Shown one piece after another: positions 1 to 5,938 of a stretch of DNA of 9,345 nt. Under the pieces are notes generated by a model that was not told the DNA's origin, ran no database searches, and saw only the letters and a list, made by a program, of their open reading frames with translations. The stretch comes from an uncultured Eubacterium sp. (GTDB lineage: Bacteria > Bacillota > Clostridia > Lachnospirales > Lachnospiraceae). Within the stretch, counting starts at the first letter, position 1; each line of letters starts with the position of its first letter. Both the position numbers and the translations under genes were made by a program. The stretch lies in contig CABRZK010000081.1 in the NCBI GenBank assembly GCA_902475415.1, positions 1 to 9,345 of the forward strand. The letters run 5' to 3'.

Positions 1-725
1 TCCACGCTCATGCCGCCGGTACAGATGATCAGGTCTGCTCCCGCCGCGATCTGTTTTCTGATGGCATCTAAAATGTGCTCTTTTTCATCGTCCACATAAA
101 TCTGCGCCAGTTCTTCGGCTGGATACTCTGCCATTTTTTCACGTATAACCGGACTAAAAGTATCTTTGATACGTCCTTTAAATACTTCGCTTCCGGTTGT
201 GACGATGGCATATTTTTTCTTCTGATATGGTTTAATGGTAAAAATCGGCTCCGTTCCACCAACTTCTTTTGCCCGTTCCATTTTTTCTTTTTCAATAACC
301 AGTGGGATGATTCTGGTTCCTGCCAGTTTATCACCTGCATGAACCGGAAAATCTCCGTGTCTGGAAGCAATCATCATTTCTCCCAGACTGTTGACTGCCA
401 CCAGTGCTTCACGGTTAATCTTCAACACTCCATCAATATCAGCGATCAGTTCAATTTTTCCCTCTTTAATTTCAGATGGATGCATGTTATCACCGGCACA
501 GATATCATATAGAATCTCTGCCGCCTCATTTTCATGCCATTTGGTATCATCTTTTTCCCAGACATATAAATGTTCTTTTCCGACAGACAACAATACCGGA
601 ATGTCTTCCTCTGTCACCACATGACCTTTGCGGAATACCGCATCTTTTGTGACTCCTTTGATGATCTGCGTAATGTCATGGCAGAGCACATGCCCTACCG
701 CATCTTCTGTTCGAATCAGTTTCAT
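1..725 (-). CDS. MoeA-like molybdopterin-binding protein, 3' end cut by window edge
   Basis: This reading frame is open from the ATG at 723-725 to the window edge, giving 241 codons with no stop. The start is supported by GGGAG at 736-740, 10 nt upstream. The visible C-terminal part is a MoCF-biosynthesis (MogA/MoeA) fold. It shows YAIVTTGSEVFKGRIKDTF at about residues 172-190 and DLIICTGGMSV at 231-241, the glycine-rich loops that hold molybdopterin in this superfamily. The N-terminal 150 residues resemble the MoeA-like proteins of Clostridia, which are shorter than E. coli MoeA. A role in molybdenum insertion or molybdopterin handling in the cytosol is inferred from the family. It lies 122 nt downstream of mogA on the same strand, so both are probably one transcript. 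The missing C-terminus prevents a finer assignment. Confidence 0.85.
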   Translation of the reverse strand, partial: MKLIRTEDAVGHVLCHDITQIIKGVTKDAVFRKGHVVTEEDIPVLLSVGKEHLYVWEKDDTKWHENEAAEILYDICAGDNMHPSEIKEGKIELIADIDGVLKINREALVAVNSLGEMMIASRHGDFPVHAGDKLAGTRIIPLVIEKEKMERAKEVGGTEPIFTIKPYQKKKYAIVTTGSEVFKGRIKDTFSPVIREKMAEYPAEELAQIYVDDEKEHILDAIRKQIAAGADLIICTGGMSV

Positions 726-825
726 AATGATCTATCTCCCATGTATTCTATATTTATTCTTTTCTATTTTTATCCGCCTGTTTGTATGTTTACCGGATTT
801 TACAATAATTCCTGCATCTTCCTCT

Positions 826-856
826 GAATTATTATTTTCCGAAATTATTATTTTCT
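826..856. repeat. Tandem 15-16 nt AT-rich duplication across the mogA stop
   Basis: Two near-identical units, GAATTATTATTTTCC (826-840) and GAAATTATTATTTTCT (841-856), lie head to tail and cover the last codons and stop of mogA. On the coding strand the gene ends with two TAA codons in a row. It is probably a slippage duplication without function. Confidence 0.6.
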
Positions 857-1333
857 GGCGCACTCCGCATCATTTCCCAGCAAAATGTCCAATCCGTGTT
901 TTAATGATGGTAAGATGTAATTCAATGCCTCGTCCACTGCTTTCGGACTTCCCGGCAGATTGACAATCAGCGTCTCTCCGCGGATACCTGCAGCAGCCCG
1001 TGAGAGCATCGCTCTCTCTGTAATGGTCAGTGAATACTGCAAAATTGCCATCGGAATTCCAGGAACTTCACGTTCAATCACGGCTTTTGTTGCCTCCGGT
1101 GTCACATCACGTTTGGAAAATCCGGTTCCGCCCGTGGTCAGAATCAGCTGAATATCATCCTCGCACATGGCAATCATTTCCTCCTGCAATTGTCTCTGAT
1201 CATCCGGCAAAATCACTTTTTTTCGAACCGTATAACCGTTACTTTCCATAATTTCCACTATTTTTGCCCCGCTGAGATCTTCCCGTTCTCCACATGAGCC
1301 TTTGTCACTGGCTGTAATTATCCCTACGTTCAT
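848..1333 (-). CDS. mogA: MogA/MoaB-family molybdenum cofactor biosynthesis protein
   Basis: This 161-residue protein has the full length expected for a single-domain MogA/MoaB protein. The family adenylylates molybdopterin to prepare it for metal insertion, in the cytosol. Visible motifs are the molybdopterin loop LTTGGTG at 65-71, RDVTPEAT at 75-82, SRAAAGIRGETL at 111-122 and the NLPGSPKAVDEAL segment at 125-137. The start is supported by GGAG at 1344-1347, 10 nt before the ATG, and by a promoter about 80 nt upstream. It is followed on the same strand by a MoeA-like gene, which would carry out the next step. MogA and MoaB cannot be separated with confidence by eye; without moaA, moaC or moaE nearby I prefer the MogA role. 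Confidence 0.9.
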   Translation of the reverse strand: MNVGIITASDKGSCGEREDLSGAKIVEIMESNGYTVRKKVILPDDQRQLQEEMIAMCEDDIQLILTTGGTGFSKRDVTPEATKAVIEREVPGIPMAILQYSLTITERAMLSRAAAGIRGETLIVNLPGSPKAVDEALNYILPSLKHGLDILLGNDAECARK

Positions 1334-1419
1334 ATATCAGTTACTCCTCTGTTTTTACATACTTCCATTGTATTTCTATACTCCCTGAAGTACGTAGTTT
1401 TCTTTTTTCCTGTTTTTCA

Positions 1420-1448
1420 AGTATACCACACGGATACCGAAATGTCAC
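1420..1448 (-). promoter_or_regulatory. Sigma-A type promoter of mogA
   Basis: On the minus strand GTGACA (1443-1448) and TATACT (1420-1425) are separated by exactly 17 nt, each one mismatch from consensus. A TGG immediately precedes the -10, giving an extended -10 motif. Transcription would start near 1413, leaving a leader of about 80 nt. That is too short for a Moco riboswitch, and none is apparent. Confidence 0.65.
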
Positions 1449-1491
1449 GATAGCCTTCGTTACAGATATAATCAGATTAACAATTCATGAT

Positions 1492-1524
1492 GCAAAAAAC
1501 GCTCAGACCTTAGGTCTGAGCGTT
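1492..1524 (-). terminator. Rho-independent terminator of the reductase-chi operon
   Basis: A perfect inverted repeat (AACGCTCAGACCT and its complement, 1498-1510 and 1512-1524) is followed on the minus strand by a run of six T. It lies about 35 nt past the chi stop codon. The plus-strand side lacks a T-run, so it acts on the minus strand. It also insulates mogA from readthrough. Confidence 0.9.
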
Positions 1525-1559
1525 GTCTTGTTAAAGGTGTTTTTTTGCAACCTTCTTTT

Positions 1560-2411
1560 TTATCTCATTGTGATGTATCCACGGTAGTTTGCAAGGTTGT
1601 TGCTTGGTGTATAATCAGCTACTGCTGCACTGCAAACATTGTGGTATGGTTTTAAGAATGGGAATGCATCCTGCTGAGCCCATGACGGTTTCTCCAGTGC
1701 TTTCATATCATCTACCATTACTTTGTACCATCCGGACTGATTCTCGAACCAGATCTCAAGTACCCAATCCATTACGCATCCGTTGATGTCTTTCTTTACT
1801 GCACTTGCGAGTACACGGGTACACTCCGGAGCTGCCTGAAGGATCGGAACAACTTTCTCAAATAACCATTTCTCGCCCTCTGCTTTGTCTACGCCTTCCG
1901 GGAAACCGATAGTCATATTGAAACGATAGTTTGCGCCATCTTCAATTGTACGTCCTTTTCCTTTGAGGTCTTTCTCCCACCACATCGGAAGGAATGCAAA
2001 GATAAATGGATTTCCTTCTGCATTGTTGGATTTACGGGCTGCATTTCCTGCATCTCCGTCAGAATCGACCTGAGCGTCTGTATGAGCTGCTGCCGGGATC
2101 TGTCCCTGCCATACAAGTACATCCATCGGGAATGTCTCAGCAATTGCTTTGATCTCCAGACGCGGATCAAGGTCGCTTACTAACCAATGATGCTCTGTCA
2201 GCTGCATTCTTGCATATCCGAAACGATCACCCTGTGGTGGAATCGGGAAGGATGGGTAGAATGCATATTTTGTTACATATGGCTCGAACTGAGAGATACT
2301 GTCCGGAACATGTGTCTTGTAAAGCCATCTCTGAAGTTTTGGTCTGTAGTCTTCACTTACGCAGTCAACGTAGATAAGACTTCTCATTGGTTCGAATTTG
2401 AAATCTGCCAT
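1560..2411 (-). CDS. chi: Bacterial chalcone isomerase (flavanone/chalcone isomerase, E. ramulus type)
   Basis: This 283-residue protein has the length of the E. ramulus chalcone isomerase, and its sequence matches my memory of that enzyme almost throughout (MADFKFEPMRSLIYVDC start, LANYRGYITMR end). The family interconverts flavanones such as naringenin with chalcones and can contract flavanonols such as taxifolin to auronols. It is unrelated to plant chalcone isomerase and has two ferredoxin-like halves (about 1-105 and 135-283). The catalytic pair reported as His33 and Asp79 is present as H34 and D80 counting the initiator Met. The linker 111-133, rich in Asp, Ala and Asn, corresponds to the mobile lid. 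There is no signal peptide. GAGGG at 2421-2425 lies 9 nt before the ATG. It is the second gene after a flavodoxin-fold reductase that could supply its substrate, and a strong terminator follows. Codons such as TTC, TAC and AAC dominate, suggesting high expression. Confidence 0.92.
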   Translation of the reverse strand: MADFKFEPMRSLIYVDCVSEDYRPKLQRWLYKTHVPDSISQFEPYVTKYAFYPSFPIPPQGDRFGYARMQLTEHHWLVSDLDPRLEIKAIAETFPMDVLVWQGQIPAAAHTDAQVDSDGDAGNAARKSNNAEGNPFIFAFLPMWWEKDLKGKGRTIEDGANYRFNMTIGFPEGVDKAEGEKWLFEKVVPILQAAPECTRVLASAVKKDINGCVMDWVLEIWFENQSGWYKVMVDDMKALEKPSWAQQDAFPFLKPYHNVCSAAVADYTPSNNLANYRGYITMR

Positions 2412-2437
2412 TTTTAAATACCCTCTTTTCTCTTATT

Positions 2438-2485
2438 TCTATAACTCATATCAGACGGGAACCTCTAGTCCCCGCCTGTTATAGA
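2438..2485 (-). promoter_or_regulatory. Intercistronic hairpin between the reductase gene and chi
   Basis: On the minus strand TCTATAAC and GTTATAGA (2478-2485 and 2438-2445) form an 8-bp outer stem. AGGCGGG and CCCGTCT (2471-2477 and 2453-2459) form a 7-bp inner stem with one G-U pair, which pairs only in minus-strand RNA. No T-run follows, so it is not a terminator. It could stabilise or process the chi message. Confidence 0.55.
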
Positions 2486-2492
2486 CTTTTCT

Positions 2493-2507
2493 ATCAGCTA
2501 AGCTGAT
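2493..2507 (-). repeat. Small perfect palindrome after the reductase stop codon
   Basis: ATCAGCT and AGCTGAT flank a single base, four bases past the stop of the upstream gene. It adds a second short stem to the already structured 99-nt spacer. It lacks a useful T-run for termination; its role is unknown. Confidence 0.4.
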
Positions 2508-2510
2508 CAA

Positions 2511-3488
2511 TTATTTCTGTTTGGATGGAGCTGGTGTCGGCTCGCATACTGCTGTATAATGCTCTTTACGTTTTTTGAACTCCGGATCTTTGTAAAGGTT
2601 CATCAGACGACCTTCGTTCTCAAAGATATCCTGTCCATGTAAGAATTTTCCGGAAAGGATGTCATGTGCATGATGCTCTGTCTCCGGCTCATATTTGAAT
2701 TTGAATGCTCCGTCAACGATCTCAAGTGTTCCCTCAAGTCCGCACAGCTCACATACGCAGTGTGTTGTACCCGGGTAGATGTAGAAGTTGTTACCCTGAC
2801 AATGTGGGCAAGCGCCTTCTTTACCTTTCCACAGAGATGTATGCTCAGATCCCTCGATCTGCATATCCTCATCGATGATCTGCTGTACAGCATCTACAAG
2901 GTTACGTCCGATTTCTTTCATACGCTCAACTTTGTCATCCTGCATGATAACGTCTTTACACCAGGAGAAGAACTCATTGTTTACTACTTTCCATCCTGGG
3001 CTCAGAGCGAACATAGCATGGTCTGTCTCACAACGAACTGCCCAGTCAGATCCACCGATTCCTACGAAGGAAAGAGCTTTCTGACGGAAGTATCTTGGGT
3101 TCAGGCCCTCTTTGCCAGCCTCTTTGAGTTTGCCGTCAAGCATTTTCATCATACCTGTGTCATGTCCCGGTCCCATACGGTCTGTGATAGAGTGGTATAA
3201 ACCTGTTGCACCAGACTCGAAGATCGGATCTACGAACAGAACACCATCAGCCTCGATTACTTTCTCATAGAATGCTTTGAAATCATCCTGACGGGAACAG
3301 ATCATTCCTTTGCCCATTACAAGGCCACGGGAACATGCAACACAACCTGAGCAGTACTGGATATCCCAGTCAAGAAGGTGGATAAATTCGATCTCTGCAC
3401 CTTTCTCTTTTGCTGCTTCCAGAGCTACACGACACATTGTGTCATTGTTTCCATTTTTTGTTCCAAGTGAAACACCTAAAATCTTCAT
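2511..3488 (-). CDS. Flavodoxin-fold FMN ene-reductase, probable flavone reductase (FLR type)
   Basis: The N-terminal 200 residues of this 325-residue protein are an NADPH-dependent FMN reductase/flavodoxin-like domain. It has a phosphate-binding loop SLGTKNGNNDT at 7-17 and a cysteine cluster YCSGCVACSRG at 45-55. Residues 227-249 carry CPHC and CVCELC, which look like a zinc ribbon. The last 60 residues are charged and end in a Pro/Lys tail. Flavodoxin-fold enzymes described in gut Clostridia (FLR of Flavonifractor plautii) reduce the C2-C3 double bond of flavones and flavonols. Position directly upstream of chalcone isomerase makes the same role likely here: it would make flavanones and flavanonols, the substrates of the next gene. 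Start choice is firm, with AGGAGG 6 nt before the ATG. The substrate is inferred, not seen; another flavin-dependent reductase acting on a flavonoid intermediate is the main alternative. Confidence 0.75.
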   Translation of the reverse strand: MKILGVSLGTKNGNNDTMCRVALEAAKEKGAEIEFIHLLDWDIQYCSGCVACSRGLVMGKGMICSRQDDFKAFYEKVIEADGVLFVDPIFESGATGLYHSITDRMGPGHDTGMMKMLDGKLKEAGKEGLNPRYFRQKALSFVGIGGSDWAVRCETDHAMFALSPGWKVVNNEFFSWCKDVIMQDDKVERMKEIGRNLVDAVQQIIDEDMQIEGSEHTSLWKGKEGACPHCQGNNFYIYPGTTHCVCELCGLEGTLEIVDGAFKFKYEPETEHHAHDILSGKFLHGQDIFENEGRLMNLYKDPEFKKRKEHYTAVCEPTPAPSKQK

Positions 3489-3746
3489 ACTTGTCCTCCT
3501 TAAATTTTACATACATAAGATGTGATACAATACTTTCTCCTGTATATCAAAAATGCCTGTGCATTTCTGTTTCTTATTCAGATGCCATATACCTATTCTG
3601 TCTCAGAACAACCAAACCTGTATCCTATCCTAAACTTATTGATTGTCTGTTTTTTCGCACGTCAAATGTCTTGCAACCGTATTGGTTTTACCATTTGACC
3701 AGTTACCAGTATTATATCACAATCTTGTTCCTCTTTGTGTAAATTT
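3489..3746 (-). promoter_or_regulatory. Long 5' leader of the flavonoid operon
   Basis: This stretch has no gene. From the predicted start near 3740 to the ATG the leader is about 250 nt, ending in a strong AGGAGG at 3495-3500. It contains a second possible start signal, TGATATAAT (complement of 3711-3719), an extended -10 without a good -35. It also has a facing pair of GTCAAATG boxes and a weak AAATGC-ACAG-GCATTT hairpin (3551-3566) followed by five T. No known riboswitch was recognised. Confidence 0.4.
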
Positions 3747-3778
3747 ATTATAAATTCATCTCATTTCGTAGTCAAATG
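3661..3778. repeat. Three GTCAAATG boxes around the flavonoid promoter
   Basis: GTCAAATG occurs at 3661-3668 and 3771-3778 on the plus strand, and inverted as CATTTGAC at 3692-3699. The first and inverted copies form a perfect 8-bp inverted repeat with a 23-nt gap inside the leader. The third overlaps the -35 box of the main promoter. This placement fits operator sites of an unlinked regulator, though the AT-rich setting makes some chance matches possible. Confidence 0.4.
3747..3775 (-). promoter_or_regulatory. Sigma-A promoter of the reductase-chi operon
   Basis: On the minus strand TTGACT (3770-3775) and a perfect TATAAT (3747-3752) are separated by exactly 17 nt. It is one of the best promoter matches in the window and lies about 260 nt before the reductase ATG. 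It lies just downstream of the terminator of the preceding suf transcript, as expected for an independent unit. Confidence 0.7.
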
Positions 3779-3790
3779 TACATTTTGCAT

Positions 3791-3819
3791 CAAAAAGCCC
3801 CGGGCCAGTCCCCGGGGCT
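3791..3819 (-). terminator. Rho-independent terminator of the suf operon
   Basis: A GC-rich perfect stem, AGCCCCGGG (3796-3804) with CCCGGGGCT (3811-3819), has a six-base loop and is followed on the minus strand by TTTTTG. It lies about 115 nt after the SufB/D stop codon. The plus-strand side has only CTCTTTAA, a poor tail. Confidence 0.88.
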
Positions 3820-3851
3820 CTTTAATATCGTATATTTTTTAACAATATTTC

Positions 3852-3929
3852 ACTAAATTTTAGTAGTATTCCATTTTTGTTATGCAAAAAGTGGATTACT
3901 GATCTTTTGTACACATTTTAGTACAAAAG
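3852..3929. repeat. Three consecutive inverted repeats after the SufB/D gene
   Basis: In the 78 nt nearest the stop codon are CTTTTGTAC/GTACAAAAG (3904-3912 with 3921-3929, perfect), CCATTTTTG/CAAAAAGTGG (3871-3879 with 3885-3894, one bulge) and ACTAAA/TTTAGT (3852-3864). None has a terminator T-run. They would give a highly folded 3' tail before the real terminator. Confidence 0.5.
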
Positions 3930-3935
3930 CATATA

Positions 3936-4856
3936 CTACCGAAGGAATCCATTGACAATCTGTTCCTCTGCTTCTTCTTCTGTCAGACCCAGTGTCATCA
4001 GTTTGATAATCTGCTCTCCGGCGATTTTGCCAATCGCTGCCTCATGAATCAGTGCCGCATCCAGATTATTTGCCTCAAGCTGCGGAATTGCAAGAATACG
4101 CGCTTTATCCATGATAATTGCATCACATTCCGTATGACCACTGCACGGTGCATTTCCGGTAATTCTGGAATCAAATTTCTGATAAGAACTGTCTTTTGCA
4201 ACAGAACGTGATATAACATCTGCACTTGCACCGTCTCCGTTCAGGTTTACATTATATCCACTGACCGCACTCTGATCACCATGTGTCATCAGACGCTCAC
4301 GGACAACCAGCTTGGCACCTGCTGCCAGTTCTGCTTTTGTATCACGGACTGTGGAATCCACACCTTTGATCTGGACCATCTCCATCTCCATATAGCTTCC
4401 TTCCTCCATGTACACTTCCGTACCAGGATTCAGTATGCGCTTGCCTTTACCATCTCCGGCGCCGTAATGTTTTTCCACATATTTTACTTTTGCATTTTTC
4501 TCGATAAAAAAGCGGTGAATGCCGTCATGCTCCGCATCCTGATCGCCGCAGTTATCGATGCCACAGCCTGCAACGATCACAACATCACTGCCCTCTCCGA
4601 TATGAAAATCATTGTACACCATTTCTTTCATACCACTCTGGCTCAAAACAACCGGAATGTGTACACTTTCATTTACAGTACCCGGTTTGATATAAATGTC
4701 AATACCGCTGACATCTGTCTTTGATACGATATCAATATTTGCCGTTGTATTTCTGGCTGCCATCTGACCGTTTGCACGGATATTGTAAGCTCCCTCCGGA
4801 ACTCCGTGCAGATCGGCTACTTCTGCCAGAAGTCTTTTCTGAATTTCATCCATCAT
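3936..4856 (-). CDS. SufB/SufD-family Fe-S assembly scaffold (SmsB-like)
   Basis: At 306 residues this is shorter than E. coli SufB or SufD and matches the minimal SufB-like proteins of Clostridia and archaea (the SUF-like minimal system, SMS). The conserved C-terminal core is clear: SGHTECDAIIMD at 239-250, then HEAAIGKIAGEQ at 271-282 and GLTEEEAEEQIVNGFL at 290-305. The middle is the right-handed beta-helix typical of the family. Cys98, Cys103, Cys238 and Cys244 are candidate cluster or sulfur ligands; Cys244 sits where SufB carries its essential cysteine. GAGGA at 4865-4869 is 8 nt before the first of two adjacent ATG codons, so I use the first. It lies 95 nt after sufC on the same strand and would act with it in the cytosol. 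No cysteine desulfurase (SufS) or SufU follows; the operon ends at the terminator at 3791-3819. Confidence 0.9.
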   Translation of the reverse strand: MMDEIQKRLLAEVADLHGVPEGAYNIRANGQMAARNTTANIDIVSKTDVSGIDIYIKPGTVNESVHIPVVLSQSGMKEMVYNDFHIGEGSDVVIVAGCGIDNCGDQDAEHDGIHRFFIEKNAKVKYVEKHYGAGDGKGKRILNPGTEVYMEEGSYMEMEMVQIKGVDSTVRDTKAELAAGAKLVVRERLMTHGDQSAVSGYNVNLNGDGASADVISRSVAKDSSYQKFDSRITGNAPCSGHTECDAIIMDKARILAIPQLEANNLDAALIHEAAIGKIAGEQIIKLMTLGLTEEEAEEQIVNGFLR

Positions 4857-4951
4857 TTATCTGTTCCTCATTCTTTCCTGATATTTCCAAGTATTTTTCA
4901 TTTTTTTCTTATTCTGCTTTCGTCTCATCCATTTATTTTCAATATGGATTT

Positions 4952-5683
4952 CTAACGGTTAAATTTTTCACACATATTTACTGCAGATGACGTTCCAAGC
5001 AACTGTGGCAGAATCTCCTCTTTCGGTCCGTGCTTGATAATCTCTCCTGCGGAAATCACAACAATTTCATCTGCAATATCAAGAATACGCTCCTGATGAG
5101 AAATGATCAGAATCGATCCGTCTTTTGTTTTTTCCTGCATGCGCTCAAATACCTGAATCAGGTTCTGGAAACTCCACAGATCAATACCTGCCTCCGGCTC
5201 ATCAAATACGGAAAGCTGTGTTCCTCTCGCAAGAACGGTAGCAATTTCAATTCGTTTCAACTCACCGCCGGAAAGACTGGCGTTTACTTCACGGTTGATA
5301 TAATCTTTTGCGCAGAGTCCTACTTCAGACAGGTACTGACAGGCATCTGCTGCACTCATTCTGCGTCCTGCTGCCATGCGGATCAGATCCAGCACCTGGA
5401 TTCCCTTGAAGCGTACCGGCTGCTGAAAAGCAAAACTGATACCCATCTTGGCACGCTCGGTAATGCTTTTTTCTGTAATATCCTCTCCGTTAAATAAAAT
5501 CTGACCGGAGGTCGGTTTTTCAATTCCCACGATCAATTTTGCAAGGGTGGATTTTCCTCCACCGTTTGGTCCTGTAATGACTACAAATTTGTTGTCATCA
5601 ATCTTCAGATTAATTCCTCTGATAATTTCTTTCTGTGCTTTCTCGTCTGACACTTCAAAAGACACGTTTTTCAATTCCAGCAT
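4952..5683 (-). CDS. sufC: SufC-type ATPase of the Fe-S assembly complex
   Basis: This 243-residue ABC ATPase has the length of SufC. It shows Walker A GPNGGGKST (38-46), tandem glutamines of the Q-loop (87-88), signature LSGGELKR (137-144), Walker B LSVFDEP (157-163) with catalytic E162, and the switch histidine H196. LSGGELKRIEIA and the following DEPEAGIDLWSF segment are typical of SufC rather than of transporter ATPases, and no membrane subunit is nearby. It would bind and drive shape change in the adjacent SufB/D-like scaffold, in the cytosol. The start at 5681-5683 is preceded only by the weak purine run AAAGAGAG. The C-terminus has a lone cysteine (C238). The gene opens a two-gene operon with a repeat-rich upstream region. 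Confidence 0.93.
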   Translation of the reverse strand: MLELKNVSFEVSDEKAQKEIIRGINLKIDDNKFVVITGPNGGGKSTLAKLIVGIEKPTSGQILFNGEDITEKSITERAKMGISFAFQQPVRFKGIQVLDLIRMAAGRRMSAADACQYLSEVGLCAKDYINREVNASLSGGELKRIEIATVLARGTQLSVFDEPEAGIDLWSFQNLIQVFERMQEKTKDGSILIISHQERILDIADEIVVISAGEIIKHGPKEEILPQLLGTSSAVNMCEKFNR

Positions 5684-5779
5684 CTTATTTCTCTCTTTCT
5701 GTTTTTTAATTTATCTAAATTCTGTACGTTTTTACTGTACTTAATTCATGCACAACGAATCATCGCTATGACTGATCTG

Positions 5780-5842
5780 TTTCATGGAACAGACCGTTTC
5801 AATTATCATTATTTATCCATTTCATACAACTGACCATTTCAA
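5780..5842 (-). repeat. 23-nt imperfect direct repeat upstream of sufC
   Basis: Copies at 5820-5842 and 5780-5802 match at 19 of 23 positions. Both begin TTGAAA and end ATGAAA on the minus strand, with GGTC and GTT conserved inside. Their start-to-start distance is 40 bp, close to four helical turns. The copy nearer sufC also contains an inverted repeat (TCTGTT and AACAGA). Confidence 0.6.
5802..5829 (-). promoter_or_regulatory. Candidate promoter of the suf operon
   Basis: On the minus strand TTGTAT (5824-5829) and GATAAT (5802-5807) are 16 nt apart. The -35 is weak (three of six), so this is tentative. Its appeal is position: the -35 lies inside one copy of the direct repeat and the -10 abuts the other, as expected if a regulator binds the repeats. 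Confidence 0.3.
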
Positions 5843-5938
5843 CGATTCCTTACAGATAGTCTCGCTTTATCTTAGGAAATCATTTGCAGAATCCACATGA
5901 TATCCTAGCATTTTTCTCGGTTTTCCCTTAAACGCAAA

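Larger units (their letters stand above)
5684..5938 (-). promoter_or_regulatory. Upstream region of sufC, no gene
   Basis: Nothing coding is visible here on either strand. The part nearest sufC is AT-rich and includes two GTAC-containing repeats (5723-5741). The centre holds the 23-nt direct repeat and the candidate promoter listed separately. The far part, toward the PspC gene, shows no recognisable signal. Confidence 0.4.

Noticed and set aside
75..512. Open frame of 145 codons on the plus strand at the left edge
   Set aside because: It lies fully antisense to the well-supported MoeA-like frame and its Phe/Cys-rich product resembles no family.
1334..1413. Moco riboswitch before mogA
   Set aside because: The leader from the predicted start is only about 80 nt and shows no matching structure.
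2412..2510. Separate promoter for chi in the intercistronic spacer
   Set aside because: No -35/-10 pair with acceptable spacing was found; the spacer is better explained as RNA structure within one operon.
2664..3200. 178-codon plus-strand open frame
   Set aside because: Antisense to the reductase, which has flavodoxin and zinc-ribbon motifs and an AGGAGG site; the antisense product has neither motifs nor a ribosome site.
3546..3566. Terminator in the reductase leader
   Set aside because: The six-pair AT-rich stem with five T is too weak to call a terminator; it is kept only as a possible attenuator.
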